A stretch of DNA of 64,000 bases from G963662675 sp963676845 (GTDB lineage Bacteria; Bacteroidota; Bacteroidia; Bacteroidales; Prolixibacteraceae), in NCBI GenBank assembly GCA_963676845.2, contig CAXXKK010000026.1:1-64000 (forward strand). The letters are read 5' to 3'. This document shows positions 19,202-28,856 of this stretch, piece by piece. Position 1 is the first letter of the stretch. Every line of letters begins with the position of its first letter. The position numbers and the translations under genes were made by a program. The notes under the pieces are model-generated. The model was not told where the DNA came from. It ran no database searches and saw only the letters and a program-made list of their open reading frames with translations.

Positions 19202-19406
19202 GTTCTTGCGAAATTTCTGCAAAGGTAGAAAATTTTCACGATCACAGGGTGGGAGTGAGACAACGAAGAAATGACTTTGAAAAATGATGGAATGGTTTGT
19301 TTTTTGACTCTCTTTTTTGAAAAATCAAACAAAAAACCTGATAATTCTAAAGTTCTATAAAAGGCTGATATTCAATGCAAAGACTTTCAAATTTGAAAGA
19401 TAAGTT

Positions 19407-19414
19407 TACTTTTG
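19407..19414 (+). promoter_or_regulatory. Candidate -7 promoter element of the OmpP1 gene
   Basis: TACTTTTG fits TAnnTTTG and lies 29 bases before the ATG at 19444. No clear -33 TTTG is at the expected distance. Confidence 0.4.
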
Positions 19415-19443
19415 CAACCTAATAAATCTTAACTAAACTAATT

Positions 19444-20832
19444 ATGAAGAAAATTATTATTGCTTTTATTGCAATCTTATTTTTTGCAGGTGGAGCAATG
19501 GCTGGAGGTATTTTAACCAATTCGAACCAAAGTGTCCAGTTTATCAGAATGTTATCCCGAAATGCATCAACAGAATTAGATGCTGTTTATTATAATCCGG
19601 CAGGGCTGGTAAAAATGCAAGATGGCTTCTATCTGGCTTTTAACAATCAATCTATTTTTCAAACAAAAACAATTAATAACCAGCTACCTCTGCTCAATGA
19701 GGCTATTTATATAGGCGACGTTTCTGCTCCGATTTTCCCATCTTTTTTTGCCAGCTATAAAAAGAATAAACTAGCTATTTCATTTGGCTTTGGTCCCAAT
19801 TCGGGCGGTGGCTCGGCTGAATACAAAACAGGTCTCCCTTCTTTTGAAACATCAATAGCACAGATACCCGGTATGCTAACCGCTAGTGGAATAACTACAC
19901 CCAATTATGCTGCCGATTTATACTTTAAAGGCTCATCACTTTTCTGGGGATTTCAACTGGGATTGTCATATGAATTTAATAAAGTAATTAGCGGAGCAAT
20001 TGGTATGCGTTATCTTCAAGCAGTTAATGATTATGATGGGCATATTAATAATATCATGGTTAACCCACAAAGCGCAGCCATGGGACTTTCTGGAAATTAT
20101 ATGCTGGCGAGTGATTTTTTCACCTCGGCAAGTAATCTTTACGCTTCAATGGGTGATCCGACAACTGCTGCAGTAATGGCTGGATATGCAGGTGCTACTT
20201 CTAACAAAAAAGTAGAAGTAAAACAAAAAGGCACCGGATATACTCCTATTTTAAGCCTAAACATAGCCCCTTCCGATCGACTAAATATTGGTATGAAATA
20301 TGAATTCAGGACCAAATTAACTTTGAAAAATGAAACAACAGAAGACGGTACAGGTGAATTTCCTGATGGGGAAAAATTTAGAAATGATATTCCGGCCATT
20401 TTTGCAACCGGCATAGAATACAAACTTCTACCTGATTTTAAAATTTCAACTTCATTTAATTACTATTTCGACAAAACCGCCAACCGAGATGGAAAAGAAG
20501 AAAATATAGACAAAAACTATTATGAACTGTCACTTGGAGGTCAGTACAATATTTCGGACAAAGTAGCTATGAGTGCCGGAATTATGCATTCCGAAACAGG
20601 AGTTAACTCGGGCTATCAAACCGATTTAGACTATAGCTTAAGCTCCAATACCGTTGGTTTGGGGGCTGAATTTGCAGTTTCATCACACTTTAAAGTCGAT
20701 TTAGGAATGTTATATACCATGTACCAGGATGGAGAAGCTGAAATTACCTATCCAAATATTGGAACATTTAAAGAAACCTACGATAAAAAAACAGTGATTT
20801 TCTCTGTTGGATTTATGTACCAACTATTTTAA
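19444..20832 (+). CDS. OmpP1/FadL-family outer membrane transporter
   Basis: The 462-residue protein has a signal peptide ending near AMAGG (residue 20). It continues with the FadL-type N-terminus, which mentions asparagine-proline pairs in YYNPAGLVKMQDG (about 49-61). Barrel strands run to the C-terminal aromatic residue (IFSVGFMYQLF). FadL proteins take up long-chain fatty acids or other hydrophobic compounds across the outer membrane. The gene has its own promoter candidate and terminator, so it is probably monocistronic. The substrate is unknown. Confidence 0.88.
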   Translation: MKKIIIAFIAILFFAGGAMAGGILTNSNQSVQFIRMLSRNASTELDAVYYNPAGLVKMQDGFYLAFNNQSIFQTKTINNQLPLLNEAIYIGDVSAPIFPSFFASYKKNKLAISFGFGPNSGGGSAEYKTGLPSFETSIAQIPGMLTASGITTPNYAADLYFKGSSLFWGFQLGLSYEFNKVISGAIGMRYLQAVNDYDGHINNIMVNPQSAAMGLSGNYMLASDFFTSASNLYASMGDPTTAAVMAGYAGATSNKKVEVKQKGTGYTPILSLNIAPSDRLNIGMKYEFRTKLTLKNETTEDGTGEFPDGEKFRNDIPAIFATGIEYKLLPDFKISTSFNYYFDKTANRDGKEENIDKNYYELSLGGQYNISDKVAMSAGIMHSETGVNSGYQTDLDYSLSSNTVGLGAEFAVSSHFKVDLGMLYTMYQDGEAEITYPNIGTFKETYDKKTVIFSVGFMYQLF

Positions 20833-20857
20833 ATAATACTTCAAATTTAAGTTTGTC

Positions 20858-20908
20858 TTCCTTGCTAGTGTGTATCACAAGTCCGCACTGGCAAGGAATT
20901 ATTTTTTT
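20858..20908. terminator. Terminator between the OmpP1 gene and the kinase gene
   Basis: TTCCTTGCTAGTG (20858-20870) pairs with CACTGGCAAGGAA (20886-20898) with one G-U pair and is followed by TTATTTTTTT. It serves the plus-strand porin gene and lies between convergent genes. Confidence 0.8.
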
Positions 20909-20925
20909 AGAGTATTTATCTGAAA

Positions 20926-22314
20926 TTAATTTTTAGCAGGTAGCGTAACAACAAAGGTTGAACCTTTACCAACTTCACTTTTAATCTCTAATGTCCCTTT
21001 ATTCTTTTTAATGAGTTCATTGCATAAAACTAGTCCCAGGCCGGTTCCTTTTTCCAGTTTTGTGCCAGAAGTTGTGTAGTTGTTGTTGGTATTAAATATC
21101 TTATTGATGTTTTCCTGACTTATACCAATACCTTCATCCTGAATTTCAATTTTTATATTTTCATTTGATTGGTAGGCATTAACAGTTATAGTTCCATTTT
21201 CATAGGAGAACTTTATTGCATTTGAAATCAGATTTCTAAAAATAGTTTCAAGCATTATCTGATCTGTAAAAAAGGTAATATCTTTCTGAATATTAGTAAT
21301 TAGATGGATGCTTTTTTGTTCAATATTTGATTTTAATATGCATGTTGCATGTTGCATGATTCTGTCAAGATTAATTTTGACAGAATTGAATTTACTCCTT
21401 CCAGACTGCATGGAATACCATTGTAGAAGATTGTTCAATAAATAATATTCTTCCTGTGCAGATTGTGAAAGAATATTGACAAATTTCCCCAAATTTGAAT
21501 AGTTCTTTTCTTTGATATCTATCATCATAAGATCTAAAAGACTTATCATTGATGATAGGGGAGTTCTTAAATCATGAGATATTATTCGTATTAACTTTTC
21601 ATTTGAAGCATTATACATCTCAAGTTGTCTATTCGATTCCTTTAATCTTTTTTCACTTGAAAGGATTATTCTTTTATCATGTTCTTTATGAAGCAAAAGA
21701 TAGATTTGTGGCCATGCAAATGTAATTATCATTAAACCAATACCGGCTAAAACATTAAAGTAAAGTCCACTGTGTACCTCAAGATCAATCTGGAAGAGAT
21801 AAGTGAAAATTGCTCTAATCATGAAAAGTAAAAGAAGAATAAATCCAATCCAGCCTGCAGCATGTTGCATTTTAGTTTTGTTACGGTGTAATGAAAAGTC
21901 ATACCAGGTATAGCCGAAATAGAAACTCATAAATAAGGATGCAATAACTACTCTTATGATGATATTTTCGGCAACAAAAAAATAGATGATGCTATGAGAA
22001 AAAGCTGCAACAATTAAGGTATAAAACTTTTTGGGTTTAAAATCACCGGTTGCAGTTATGAGGGTATAAACTTCCAGAGCAAGTCCAAATGCAAGAGGAA
22101 CCATGGTGACTGACATCGTAATACTGTCCAAGTCTCTGATTTGTAAAAAATAAGAAGTCCAGGTTATTGTCTGAAGAAAACGTGCGATGACATACCCTTT
22201 TAATTTTTTTACACGTGAAGAGTAGAAATAAATGTATAGAATAAAAAAGATAATTGTGAAGATATTACCTATTACAAGGAAAAGAAATAATGTAGTAAGG
22301 TTGATTTCTGGCAT
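20926..22314 (-). CDS. Membrane sensor histidine kinase
   Basis: The 462-residue kinase has about six or seven N-terminal transmembrane helices (residues 5 to about 210). A dimerisation helix with phospho-acceptor histidine in IRIISHDLRTPLSS (near 243-256) follows. The ATPase domain has the N box NLISNAIKFS, G1 DEGIGIS and G2 GTGLGLVLC. There is no receiver domain and no adjacent regulator, so it is an orphan whose signal is probably sensed in the membrane. Confidence 0.9.
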   Translation of the reverse strand: MPEINLTTLFLFLVIGNIFTIIFFILYIYFYSSRVKKLKGYVIARFLQTITWTSYFLQIRDLDSITMSVTMVPLAFGLALEVYTLITATGDFKPKKFYTLIVAAFSHSIIYFFVAENIIIRVVIASLFMSFYFGYTWYDFSLHRNKTKMQHAAGWIGFILLLLFMIRAIFTYLFQIDLEVHSGLYFNVLAGIGLMIITFAWPQIYLLLHKEHDKRIILSSEKRLKESNRQLEMYNASNEKLIRIISHDLRTPLSSMISLLDLMMIDIKEKNYSNLGKFVNILSQSAQEEYYLLNNLLQWYSMQSGRSKFNSVKINLDRIMQHATCILKSNIEQKSIHLITNIQKDITFFTDQIMLETIFRNLISNAIKFSYENGTITVNAYQSNENIKIEIQDEGIGISQENINKIFNTNNNYTTSGTKLEKGTGLGLVLCNELIKKNKGTLEIKSEVGKGSTFVVTLPAKN

Positions 22315-22457
22315 AAATTTTCATTCCACTTTCCAATAATATTACAGCTTTTTTTGAAATTGTTTTTCAAAAAGTGCTGCTAAACATTTTGCACATAGGT
22401 TATTTTAAAAGGAATCAGATTTATTAATATAGATATACATTCAATACAAAATGAAAT

Positions 22458-22465
22458 TATATTTG
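22458..22465 (+). promoter_or_regulatory. Candidate -7 promoter element of the radical SAM gene
   Basis: TATATTTG fits TAnnTTTG and ends 22 bases before the ATG at 22488, a typical Bacteroidota leader length. A -33 element is not clear. Confidence 0.5.
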
Positions 22466-22487
22466 CGGCAGTTATTTGAAGTATTGA

Positions 22488-23894
22488 ATGAACAGGTTAA
22501 CGCCTTTAAAAGAGCGGCACTTGCTGAGGAATCAGGAAGAATATCAGGTGAAATACAATTATTTGAAATTTCCATCACCCGATGAAGTCGCGACCGCATT
22601 AGATGAACGCAAACAAATTTTGGATGCAATAAACGATCGGGTAAAATGGGGATTTCATAATAGCAAGCTTGATGTGACAAATCTTTCACGAGGTTGCCAG
22701 CTTTGCGGAGAAGGACAATGGTCTTGTCTTTTTATCAATAACCTTTGTAATGGTAAGTGTTTTTATTGTCCGACAAGACAGGATGATTTGGCACAACCCG
22801 AGACCAACACTCTTATTTTTGAAGAACCTGAAACCTATGTAGAATATATTCGCAAATTTGGTTTTAAAGGGGTTAGCATTTCCGGAGGAGAACCACTTAT
22901 TTCGTTTGAAAAAAGTCTTTCTTTTGTTAAAGCTGTAAAAGGTGCCTTTGGCGATGAAGTGTATGTATGGCTTTATACCAATGGAATTTTACTTACACCG
23001 GATAAGGTTTTAGCATTTCAACAAGCAGGTTTGAATGAGATGCGCTTTGATATTGGTGCAACCGATTATAAAACCGATAAACTGAAACTGGCGATTGGGA
23101 AAATTCCTGTTGTTACTGTTGAGATTCCAGCAGTTCCGGATGAAGAAGAACTCCTGAAAGAGAAAATATGTGAGTTGAAGGAACTCGGTTTAAGTCATTT
23201 GAACTTTCATCAAATGAGGTTAACTCCTTACAATTTCAATAAGTTAATAGAGAAAGATTACACCTATTTGCACGGAGAAAAAGTAACCGTTTTAGAATCT
23301 GAATTAACTGCTCTTCGATTAATTAAATATTCTTTGGATGAGGGCATTAACTTACCTATTAATTACTGTTCATTTGTTTACAAGAACCGTCATCAAAAGT
23401 CGGCAAACCGTAGAAAACATGCTCCGATTGTTGTTTATCCCTGGGAAACAATTACCGAAAACGGTTATATACGGAATCTTTTTACCCGGCTAAATTCTGA
23501 TCAGTCAGAAATTATTTTGACTGAATTTGACTCTGAAATTTCAGAAGGGAGGGTAAATTTTAATTCTCTTATCGGCAGATTAGATTTTCATGTGGAACAA
23601 ATTGAAAAAATCAAAAGTTTTGATTTGTCTTTATTCGTTGAGTACCATGTGAGTCATATTTTCCCGCAAACGACAGGATTAAATGACTTTGAAACTATTT
23701 CCCTCAATGATGAAAAAGAAGTTGTCGTAGAACGTTATCCGGCGACACTCTCCATTGAACTTAACGAAGAAAGGCAAAAGTTAATGGATAAAATAATTTG
23801 TGGAGAAGCAAGTTATCATGAATCATTTGACGAACACATTCAACAAATTTTGTTACATGAATTCATTCCTGAAGGTTTGGCAGATTACTATTAA
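22488..23894 (+). CDS. Radical SAM protein (COG2108-like), function unknown
   Basis: The 468-residue protein carries the radical SAM cluster motif CNGKCFYC (CxxxCxxC, near residue 87). Just before it is a second cysteine-rich segment, GCQLCGEGQWSC. The SAM-binding GGEP motif is in SISGGEPL. The overall look fits the uncharacterised pyruvate-formate-lyase-activase-like group COG2108. The two cysteine segments could hold an extra cluster or zinc. Neighbours do not suggest a substrate. Confidence 0.75.
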   Translation: MNRLTPLKERHLLRNQEEYQVKYNYLKFPSPDEVATALDERKQILDAINDRVKWGFHNSKLDVTNLSRGCQLCGEGQWSCLFINNLCNGKCFYCPTRQDDLAQPETNTLIFEEPETYVEYIRKFGFKGVSISGGEPLISFEKSLSFVKAVKGAFGDEVYVWLYTNGILLTPDKVLAFQQAGLNEMRFDIGATDYKTDKLKLAIGKIPVVTVEIPAVPDEEELLKEKICELKELGLSHLNFHQMRLTPYNFNKLIEKDYTYLHGEKVTVLESELTALRLIKYSLDEGINLPINYCSFVYKNRHQKSANRRKHAPIVVYPWETITENGYIRNLFTRLNSDQSEIILTEFDSEISEGRVNFNSLIGRLDFHVEQIEKIKSFDLSLFVEYHVSHIFPQTTGLNDFETISLNDEKEVVVERYPATLSIELNEERQKLMDKIICGEASYHESFDEHIQQILLHEFIPEGLADYY

Positions 23895-23923
23895 TCTAAT
23901 TTATAAAAATAGAAGCTTATAGC

Positions 23924-24632
23924 CTAAAGCAATAAAAAATTAAAATCATCAACAACTTGAAGCTCTTTAGGTTCAGTACCTTTTTTGAAAATCCGAGCAC
24001 TTAAATTCCCTATAAGTTCGAGCTTCTTATTCTGAAGTTTAAGCATGGTCCCTTCTCGAAGTCCAACAACATAAGTTTCCGGGTTAATTTCGATGAATTC
24101 CTGGATTCTTTGTTCCCGGGTTTCGCCAGCATGACCATCTGGATTTGCATCTAAATAATGAGGGTTTATTTGAAAAGGAACTAAATTCAGAGTTGAAAAA
24201 CTAATTGGATCAATAATCGGCATATCATTCGTTGTTCGGAGTGTAGGACAGGCAATATTAGATCCTGCACTCCAGCCTATATATGGTGTTCCTTCTTCTA
24301 CTTTTTTTTCGGATAATTTGCATTAGATTTTGCTCATGAAGCATATGAACAAGCTGCCAGGTATTTCCTCCTCCAACAATAATTGCTTTAGCTTCTTGTA
24401 CCGCTTTTTGAGAATCATCAAAGTGATGTATTCCTATTGCTGAATGACCAATTTCCATAAGTCGTTCATTTACTTTTTGCTCGTATTCATCAAATGAAAA
24501 AGTAACGGCTGCATAAGGAATAAAAAGTGCCTGTACAGGATCATTGCCAAGAAATTCCTGAATTTGATATTTGGGATAATCCAGGTATGCTTCACCTGGC
24601 ATTGTTGAATTGCTGATTAATAATAAGTTCAT
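23924..24632 (-). CDS. pepE: Dipeptidase E (peptidase S51), split by a homopolymer frameshift
   Basis: Two frames (24258-24632 and 23924-24223) join to a protein of about 235 residues, the usual PepE length. The N-terminal half has MNLLLISNSTMPGEAYLDY and IIVGGGNTWQLVHML. Across the break the sequence becomes EEGTPYIGWSAGSNIACPT, which holds the S51 nucleophile serine. The C-terminal half has NPHYLDANPDGHAGETREQR with the catalytic histidine. The break is the A8 run (T8 on the plus strand, 24302-24309); seven A's would restore the frame. PepE cleaves aspartyl dipeptides in the cytoplasm. Confidence 0.85.
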
Positions 24633-24651
24633 CGGATTGGTAATTCGTGTG

Positions 24652-25467
24652 TTAAAATGAAATCAAAGTAAGCCCAACAGAAAACGGGTAAAGTATGGGG
24701 CCTTTATCATCTTCAAATAAAGGTTGCAAATCGTAAGTTGCAAAAAACTTAAAACTTCCATACCCAATTCGAACAGTTGCGGCATAGCTTAAATTACGGA
24801 TGTGGAAATCGTCGGGTGTTTTTAGCTTAAGCTTCTGATTATCTTGCTTATACTTGATTTTTGTATGAGCGTTGAACTTAAATTTTGCAATTGCTCCTGC
24901 AGCAATAAAAATCTGACGTCCATATTCTTTCATAGGTATTTGAAATTCAACCATTAATGGCACATCGATATAGCTTAATGAAAGTTTCGATTTTTGATTG
25001 TCGTCGTAAAAAAGATAGGTGGGTTCAACGCTGCTATATGTTTTTTCAATGCTTATATTTTTATCGAGTGTATAGGTGCTTATTTCCAATCCAACGCCGG
25101 TAACCAGTCCAATGGTATTTCGGTTGTGTTGAAATCCTATGGAAATCTGTAGTGGATTAAAATTTATGGAATTTGATTTCCAGGTTTCATTGTCTAAAAA
25201 TCCATTTACTTCATCCGGATAATCTGAATAGTCAGTATTTGACAAGCAGTTGAATCCCATGTGGATACCAGCCCAATGACCTTTGAATTTTTCTTCCCAG
25301 AAGTTAAAGCTTTCAGCCATTTGGTTTTCAAGTAGGATTACATTGGGCGTGTGATTTTCTATTTTTGAATAGTTGACATTGACCTCATCTGCTGTTTGTG
25401 CAAAACCAGCAGAATGCATAAATACCAGGCAGGTAATAAGCCCTATAGACTTCCGAAAAAATTTCAT
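24652..25467 (-). CDS. Outer membrane beta-barrel (PorT-like) protein
   Basis: The 271-residue protein has a signal peptide (to about GFAQT, residue 24) followed by amphipathic strands. Segments such as GLVTGVGLEISTYTL, LSLSYIDVPLMVEFQIPM and GQIFIAAGAIAKFKF-like stretches are typical of Bacteroidota PorT/OMP_b-brl_2 proteins. It is probably an outer-membrane barrel of unknown function. It is followed by pepE after a 19-base gap and may share its transcript. Confidence 0.72.
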   Translation of the reverse strand: MKFFRKSIGLITCLVFMHSAGFAQTADEVNVNYSKIENHTPNVILLENQMAESFNFWEEKFKGHWAGIHMGFNCLSNTDYSDYPDEVNGFLDNETWKSNSINFNPLQISIGFQHNRNTIGLVTGVGLEISTYTLDKNISIEKTYSSVEPTYLFYDDNQKSKLSLSYIDVPLMVEFQIPMKEYGRQIFIAAGAIAKFKFNAHTKIKYKQDNQKLKLKTPDDFHIRNLSYAATVRIGYGSFKFFATYDLQPLFEDDKGPILYPFSVGLTLISF

Positions 25468-25589
25468 GAATTCTGTTTTCTGTTACTAACAAAGGTAGAA
25501 ATCAGTTTTGAAATAAAACAGTTTGTTGAGAGGCTTTGTTTATGAATTGAGTTTTACTCAGTTGGGAAATGGCCTTTTTCATTCCCTTT

Positions 25590-25921
25590 TCAATGGTTTG
25601 AATAATCGAGAATCTCTTTGCTGGTGTAAATCATCATAACAGCCAGCTGTTTTTCCTCTTTTTCCCAGATTTCATAAAGAGGAGCCTTGTTTAAGCGATA
25701 GGCTTCGCGCATGCGTCCTTTTTAGTAGGTTGCGTTTTACAGCTCGCTTAAAGTTCTTTTTAGATACAGAAAAAGCAGTCTGAACAGGTACTGGAAGTTG
25801 GGTTGGAAGATAGACTACTTTGAAAGGGGAAAGCAAAAAATGATTTTCCCTCGGAAAATAAGCTTCCGATTGTGTTATGGCTACAAAGCCTTTCATTTTT
25901 TCTTAAGCTGTATGTCTGCAT
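25590..25921 (-). CDS. rnpA: Ribonuclease P protein component, with two frameshifts
   Basis: Reading through two breaks gives a product of about 110 residues with the normal RnpA layout. It starts at ATG 25919-25921 (MQTYSLRKNERLCS) and runs to SLFSEGKSFF. After a break in a six-base run (25835-25840) it continues LLSPFKVVYLP and then the signature KRAVKRNLLKR. After a second break (25715-25722) it continues RMREAYRLNKAPLY to TSKEILDYSNH and a stop at 25590. RnpA is the protein cofactor of RNase P, which matures tRNA 5' ends. An essential gene with two single-base breaks is best explained by sequence errors. It follows hemD by about 52 bases. Confidence 0.88.
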
Positions 25922-25973
25922 AATGATCTAAAATACAATAAAAAAAGGGGAATGAATCTTCCCCTTTTTGAAT

Positions 25974-26760
25974 CTATTTTGGAAAAAATATTATATTTGA
26001 TTTTGATTTTTCTTTATTGTATTTTTTGATGTACTGTTCCAGCGCCATTGTCATTGAAGGAGCCTGAGGTGTAGGTGCTTCAATGTCTAAATTGCAGTCC
26101 GCTGCCCATCTTTAACAGCAGCAGGCTGTTGATGGTCCAAACGAAGCAATTTTAGTATTGTTTTGTTCAAATTCAGGAAAATTCTGCAATAATGATTTAA
26201 TTCCTGAAGGGCTGAAAAATACAAGGAATGTCGTAGTTCACATCTTTCAAATCAGATAAATCGCTACTAACTGTACGGTATAAAATTGCTTTTGTGTATT
26301 TATAACCGGCTTGATCCAGTAAGTCAGGAATTTCCTGTTTATGAATGTGAGAGAGTGGCACTAAGAATTTTTCGTCTTTGTGCTTTTTCATGATCTCAAT
26401 TAAGTCAGCAAATTTGCCTTCACCATAAAAGATCTTTCTTTTTCGGTAAACAATGTATTTCTGTAAATAATAAGCAGTTGCTTCTGAGATACAGAAGTAT
26501 TTCATAGTATCAGGAACAGTTACACGTGTTTCCTGGCAAATACGAAAGAAATGATCAATTGCTGTTCGGCTGGTGAATATAACAGCTGAGTGATCCAAGA
26601 TTTGAATCCTTGTTTGCCTGAACTCCTTGGCTGAAACTGCTTCAACTTGAATGAAAGGTCTGAAGTCGATCTGTACATTCGTCTTGTCAGCTAAACCAAA
26701 ATAAGGAGACTTATCTGAAGTAGGCTTGGGCTGTGATACTAAAATTTTCTTGATTTTCAA
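25974..26760 (-). CDS. hemD: Uroporphyrinogen-III synthase, with about three frameshifts
   Basis: The intact 5' frame (26197-26760) has KKILVSQPKP, VIFTSRTAIDHFF and KFLVPLSHIHKQEIPDLL, as in HemD. Correcting single bases near 26225, 26124 and 26105-26107 continues it through VFFSPSGIKSLLQNFPEF, KIASFGPSTAAAVKD and LDIEAPTPQAPSM to a stop at 25974. The total is about 261 residues, normal for the family. HemD closes hydroxymethylbilane to uroporphyrinogen III in heme synthesis. The order DUF4271-hemD-rnpA is common in Bacteroidota. Confidence 0.87.
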
Positions 26761-26793
26761 GATTCTATCCTTTTTAAAAGTTATTGATCTAAC

Positions 26794-27750
26794 TTATTTC
26801 AACACTAATTTGTAGATATAAACCAATGGTAAAATTTCAAGGGTACAAAGGTATAAAATCAAATAATATATTGAAAAATGTTTCTTGAATAATATCCTTA
26901 TTCCCCGTGAAATCAATAAAATGTAAATAAAAACTGAAGAAATTATAGCCCTATTATGATGATGAAATTAGAATTTGTGATTGGTGAAAAAGTAATGATT
27001 AAACACACAGGAAGCAGAACAATACCAAGAATTTGGTTGTATAAGTTCATGTTAAATATAAATTCCTGAGTTTCAGAATTGTCCTCTGTTAAATTTCCCT
27101 GAATTATATAGATGGTTTTCTTAATTAAGAAATAAAGAACGACTCCCGCCAGTATAAAAAGGTATTTAATTAACTCGCTTGCAGACCAACGAATATTAAA
27201 AAAATCGATGGATAAATAGACAAACAGACTTAATATGAAATAGAAGATGATTTCAAGTATAACTGAGGCATTAAAGTAACCGGATGTTTTTTCACGGAAC
27301 ATTCTAAAAGATGCAGAATAGTTAATAGCTGATTGAAATAATAGCTTTAAATGTTTGTTGTACAGTAGCCTTACAATAGCAAATAAAATAAAGATGAGTA
27401 AAAATATTCCGACTATCCATTCCGGTTTATTGTTGTTCCTCGATTTTTCTGGTAAATGGAATGGACGGTTTTTCCGTGTATTGTTCTAATTGTTTCTCAC
27501 GGTTGCCAAACCTGGATGTCATTGGAGAAATTTCAATAATTTCTCTTTTGGGAGTATAACTTCTTGTAACAGTAACCGTTTTTTCAATCGAGTCGTTTTC
27601 CTGAATTTCTCTTTCAGATGAGCTAACCCGTTCCAATACACTCGCATCAATTTGTTTTCTGGGGATATTAAACGAAGGTGTTGTATTCGCCCCATTATCG
27701 GTAGGGAGTTGGATTCTTAAACTGTCATTTTGAGTTATTTCCTGAAACAT
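26794..27750 (-). CDS. DUF4271 membrane protein, with two frameshifts
   Basis: The frames 27427-27750 and 26943-27302 belong together. Across the first break (about 27432-27440) the protein continues NNKPEWIVGIFLLIFILFA. Across the second (about 26949-26953) it continues AIISSVFIYILLISRG and ends ILYLCTLEILPLVYIYKLVL with a stop at 26794. The total is about 318 residues: a soluble Ser/Thr/Glu-rich N-terminus and about six or seven membrane helices, matching DUF4271. Function is unknown. It lies 33 bases upstream of hemD on the same strand. Confidence 0.82.
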
Positions 27751-27817
27751 TCCAACCAGCTCTTTATAGGTGTTTCACAAAAGTAATCAAATCCATAATT
27801 AAAATGGGAAAGCCTGT

Positions 27818-27825
27818 TAACTTTG
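27818..27825 (+). promoter_or_regulatory. Candidate -7 promoter element of the dus gene
   Basis: TAACTTTG fits TAnnTTTG and ends 28 bases before the ATG at 27854. The promoter lies between divergent genes. Confidence 0.45.
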
Positions 27826-27853
27826 GCAAATAAAAGTGTTTTGATGGATATCG

Positions 27854-28792
27854 ATGAATCAATATACCTGGCACCTTTTGCAAGGGTTTACCGATTTTGT
27901 TTATCGGCAGTGTTTCCATCGGTTGTTTGGAACTGTGCGGGAATATTACATTCCTTATATTTCATTAGGACCGGGTGCAAAAGTCCGTAATAGCCAGATA
28001 CGTGACCTTCTTCCAGAGAATAATGAAGGAATACCTGTTGTTCCACAGATCCTGTGTAAAAATGGAGAAGAGTTAAAGGAGTTGTGCAAAATTATTCAGG
28101 ATTATGGATATCAAAAGCTTAATCTCAATTTGGGGTGTCCTTATCCAATGGCTACAAAAAGAGGAAGAGGAACGGCTCTTTTGGAAGATGAAGACAAGCT
28201 AAAAGAAGTTCTGGATATTCTGTTTTCTGATTTCAATTTTAAAACTTCCGTGAAATTCAGATCAGGATTAGAGAGTGAAAACACAATATTCAATCGGGTT
28301 GAACTTCTAAATTCATATCCTTTCGAAAAATTGATTTTTCATCCCCGTACTGCCAGTCAAATGTATAAAGGTGTTGCAAACCGTGAATTATTTGTCAAAC
28401 TAAATGATTACACGGAATTACCATTGGTTTATAACGGAGATATTCAATGTATAGATGATCTAAAATCTATTCGTGAATTAGTTTCCGGGCAAAATGAATG
28501 GATGATTGGACGAGGAATTCTATCTAATCCATTTTTACCGGATGAGCTTAATGGTGTTGAAATTGATCCGCAACAAAGACATGAAAAACTGGTAGAGTTT
28601 CATCAACTTATTTTGGATGAATATTTGAAAGTCTGGGCAGATCAGGGAATTGTGCTTAAACGAATGGAACAATTCTGGAGCTATTTTTCAAGTTCATTTA
28701 AAAATGGTAAAAAGCTTTATAAGGTTGCAGCAAAGTCTCGATCTATAGATAAATATACGCAGGGCATTAAGGCGTTTTTAATGTATTATTGA
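27854..28792 (+). CDS. tRNA-dihydrouridine synthase family protein
   Basis: The 312-residue flavoprotein reduces uridine to dihydrouridine in tRNA D-loops. The catalytic cysteine lies in LNLNLGCPYPMATKRGRGTA (near residues 93-112). The FMN-contact segments are FHPRTASQMYKG and PLVYNGDIQ, with the phosphate loop MIGRGILSNPFL. The start MNQYTWHLLQGFTDFVYR matches short Bacteroidota Dus enzymes. It has its own promoter candidate. Which uridine it modifies cannot be told. Confidence 0.9.
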   Translation: MNQYTWHLLQGFTDFVYRQCFHRLFGTVREYYIPYISLGPGAKVRNSQIRDLLPENNEGIPVVPQILCKNGEELKELCKIIQDYGYQKLNLNLGCPYPMATKRGRGTALLEDEDKLKEVLDILFSDFNFKTSVKFRSGLESENTIFNRVELLNSYPFEKLIFHPRTASQMYKGVANRELFVKLNDYTELPLVYNGDIQCIDDLKSIRELVSGQNEWMIGRGILSNPFLPDELNGVEIDPQQRHEKLVEFHQLILDEYLKVWADQGIVLKRMEQFWSYFSSSFKNGKKLYKVAAKSRSIDKYTQGIKAFLMYY

Positions 28793-28856
28793 TTGAATAT
28801 TAATTCTTACGTATTGATTATTAGGTACATTTCAGCCTCAATCAATTACGCTTTGT

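Noticed and set aside
22206..22221. TACACGTGAAGAG inside the kinase gene as a further parS site
   Set aside because: It matches only about 12 of 16 consensus bases, lies in coding DNA and lacks the TGTTNC arm.
26521..26535. ACACGTGT palindrome in hemD as a regulatory site
   Set aside because: It is a short palindrome in coding sequence with no second copy or motif support.
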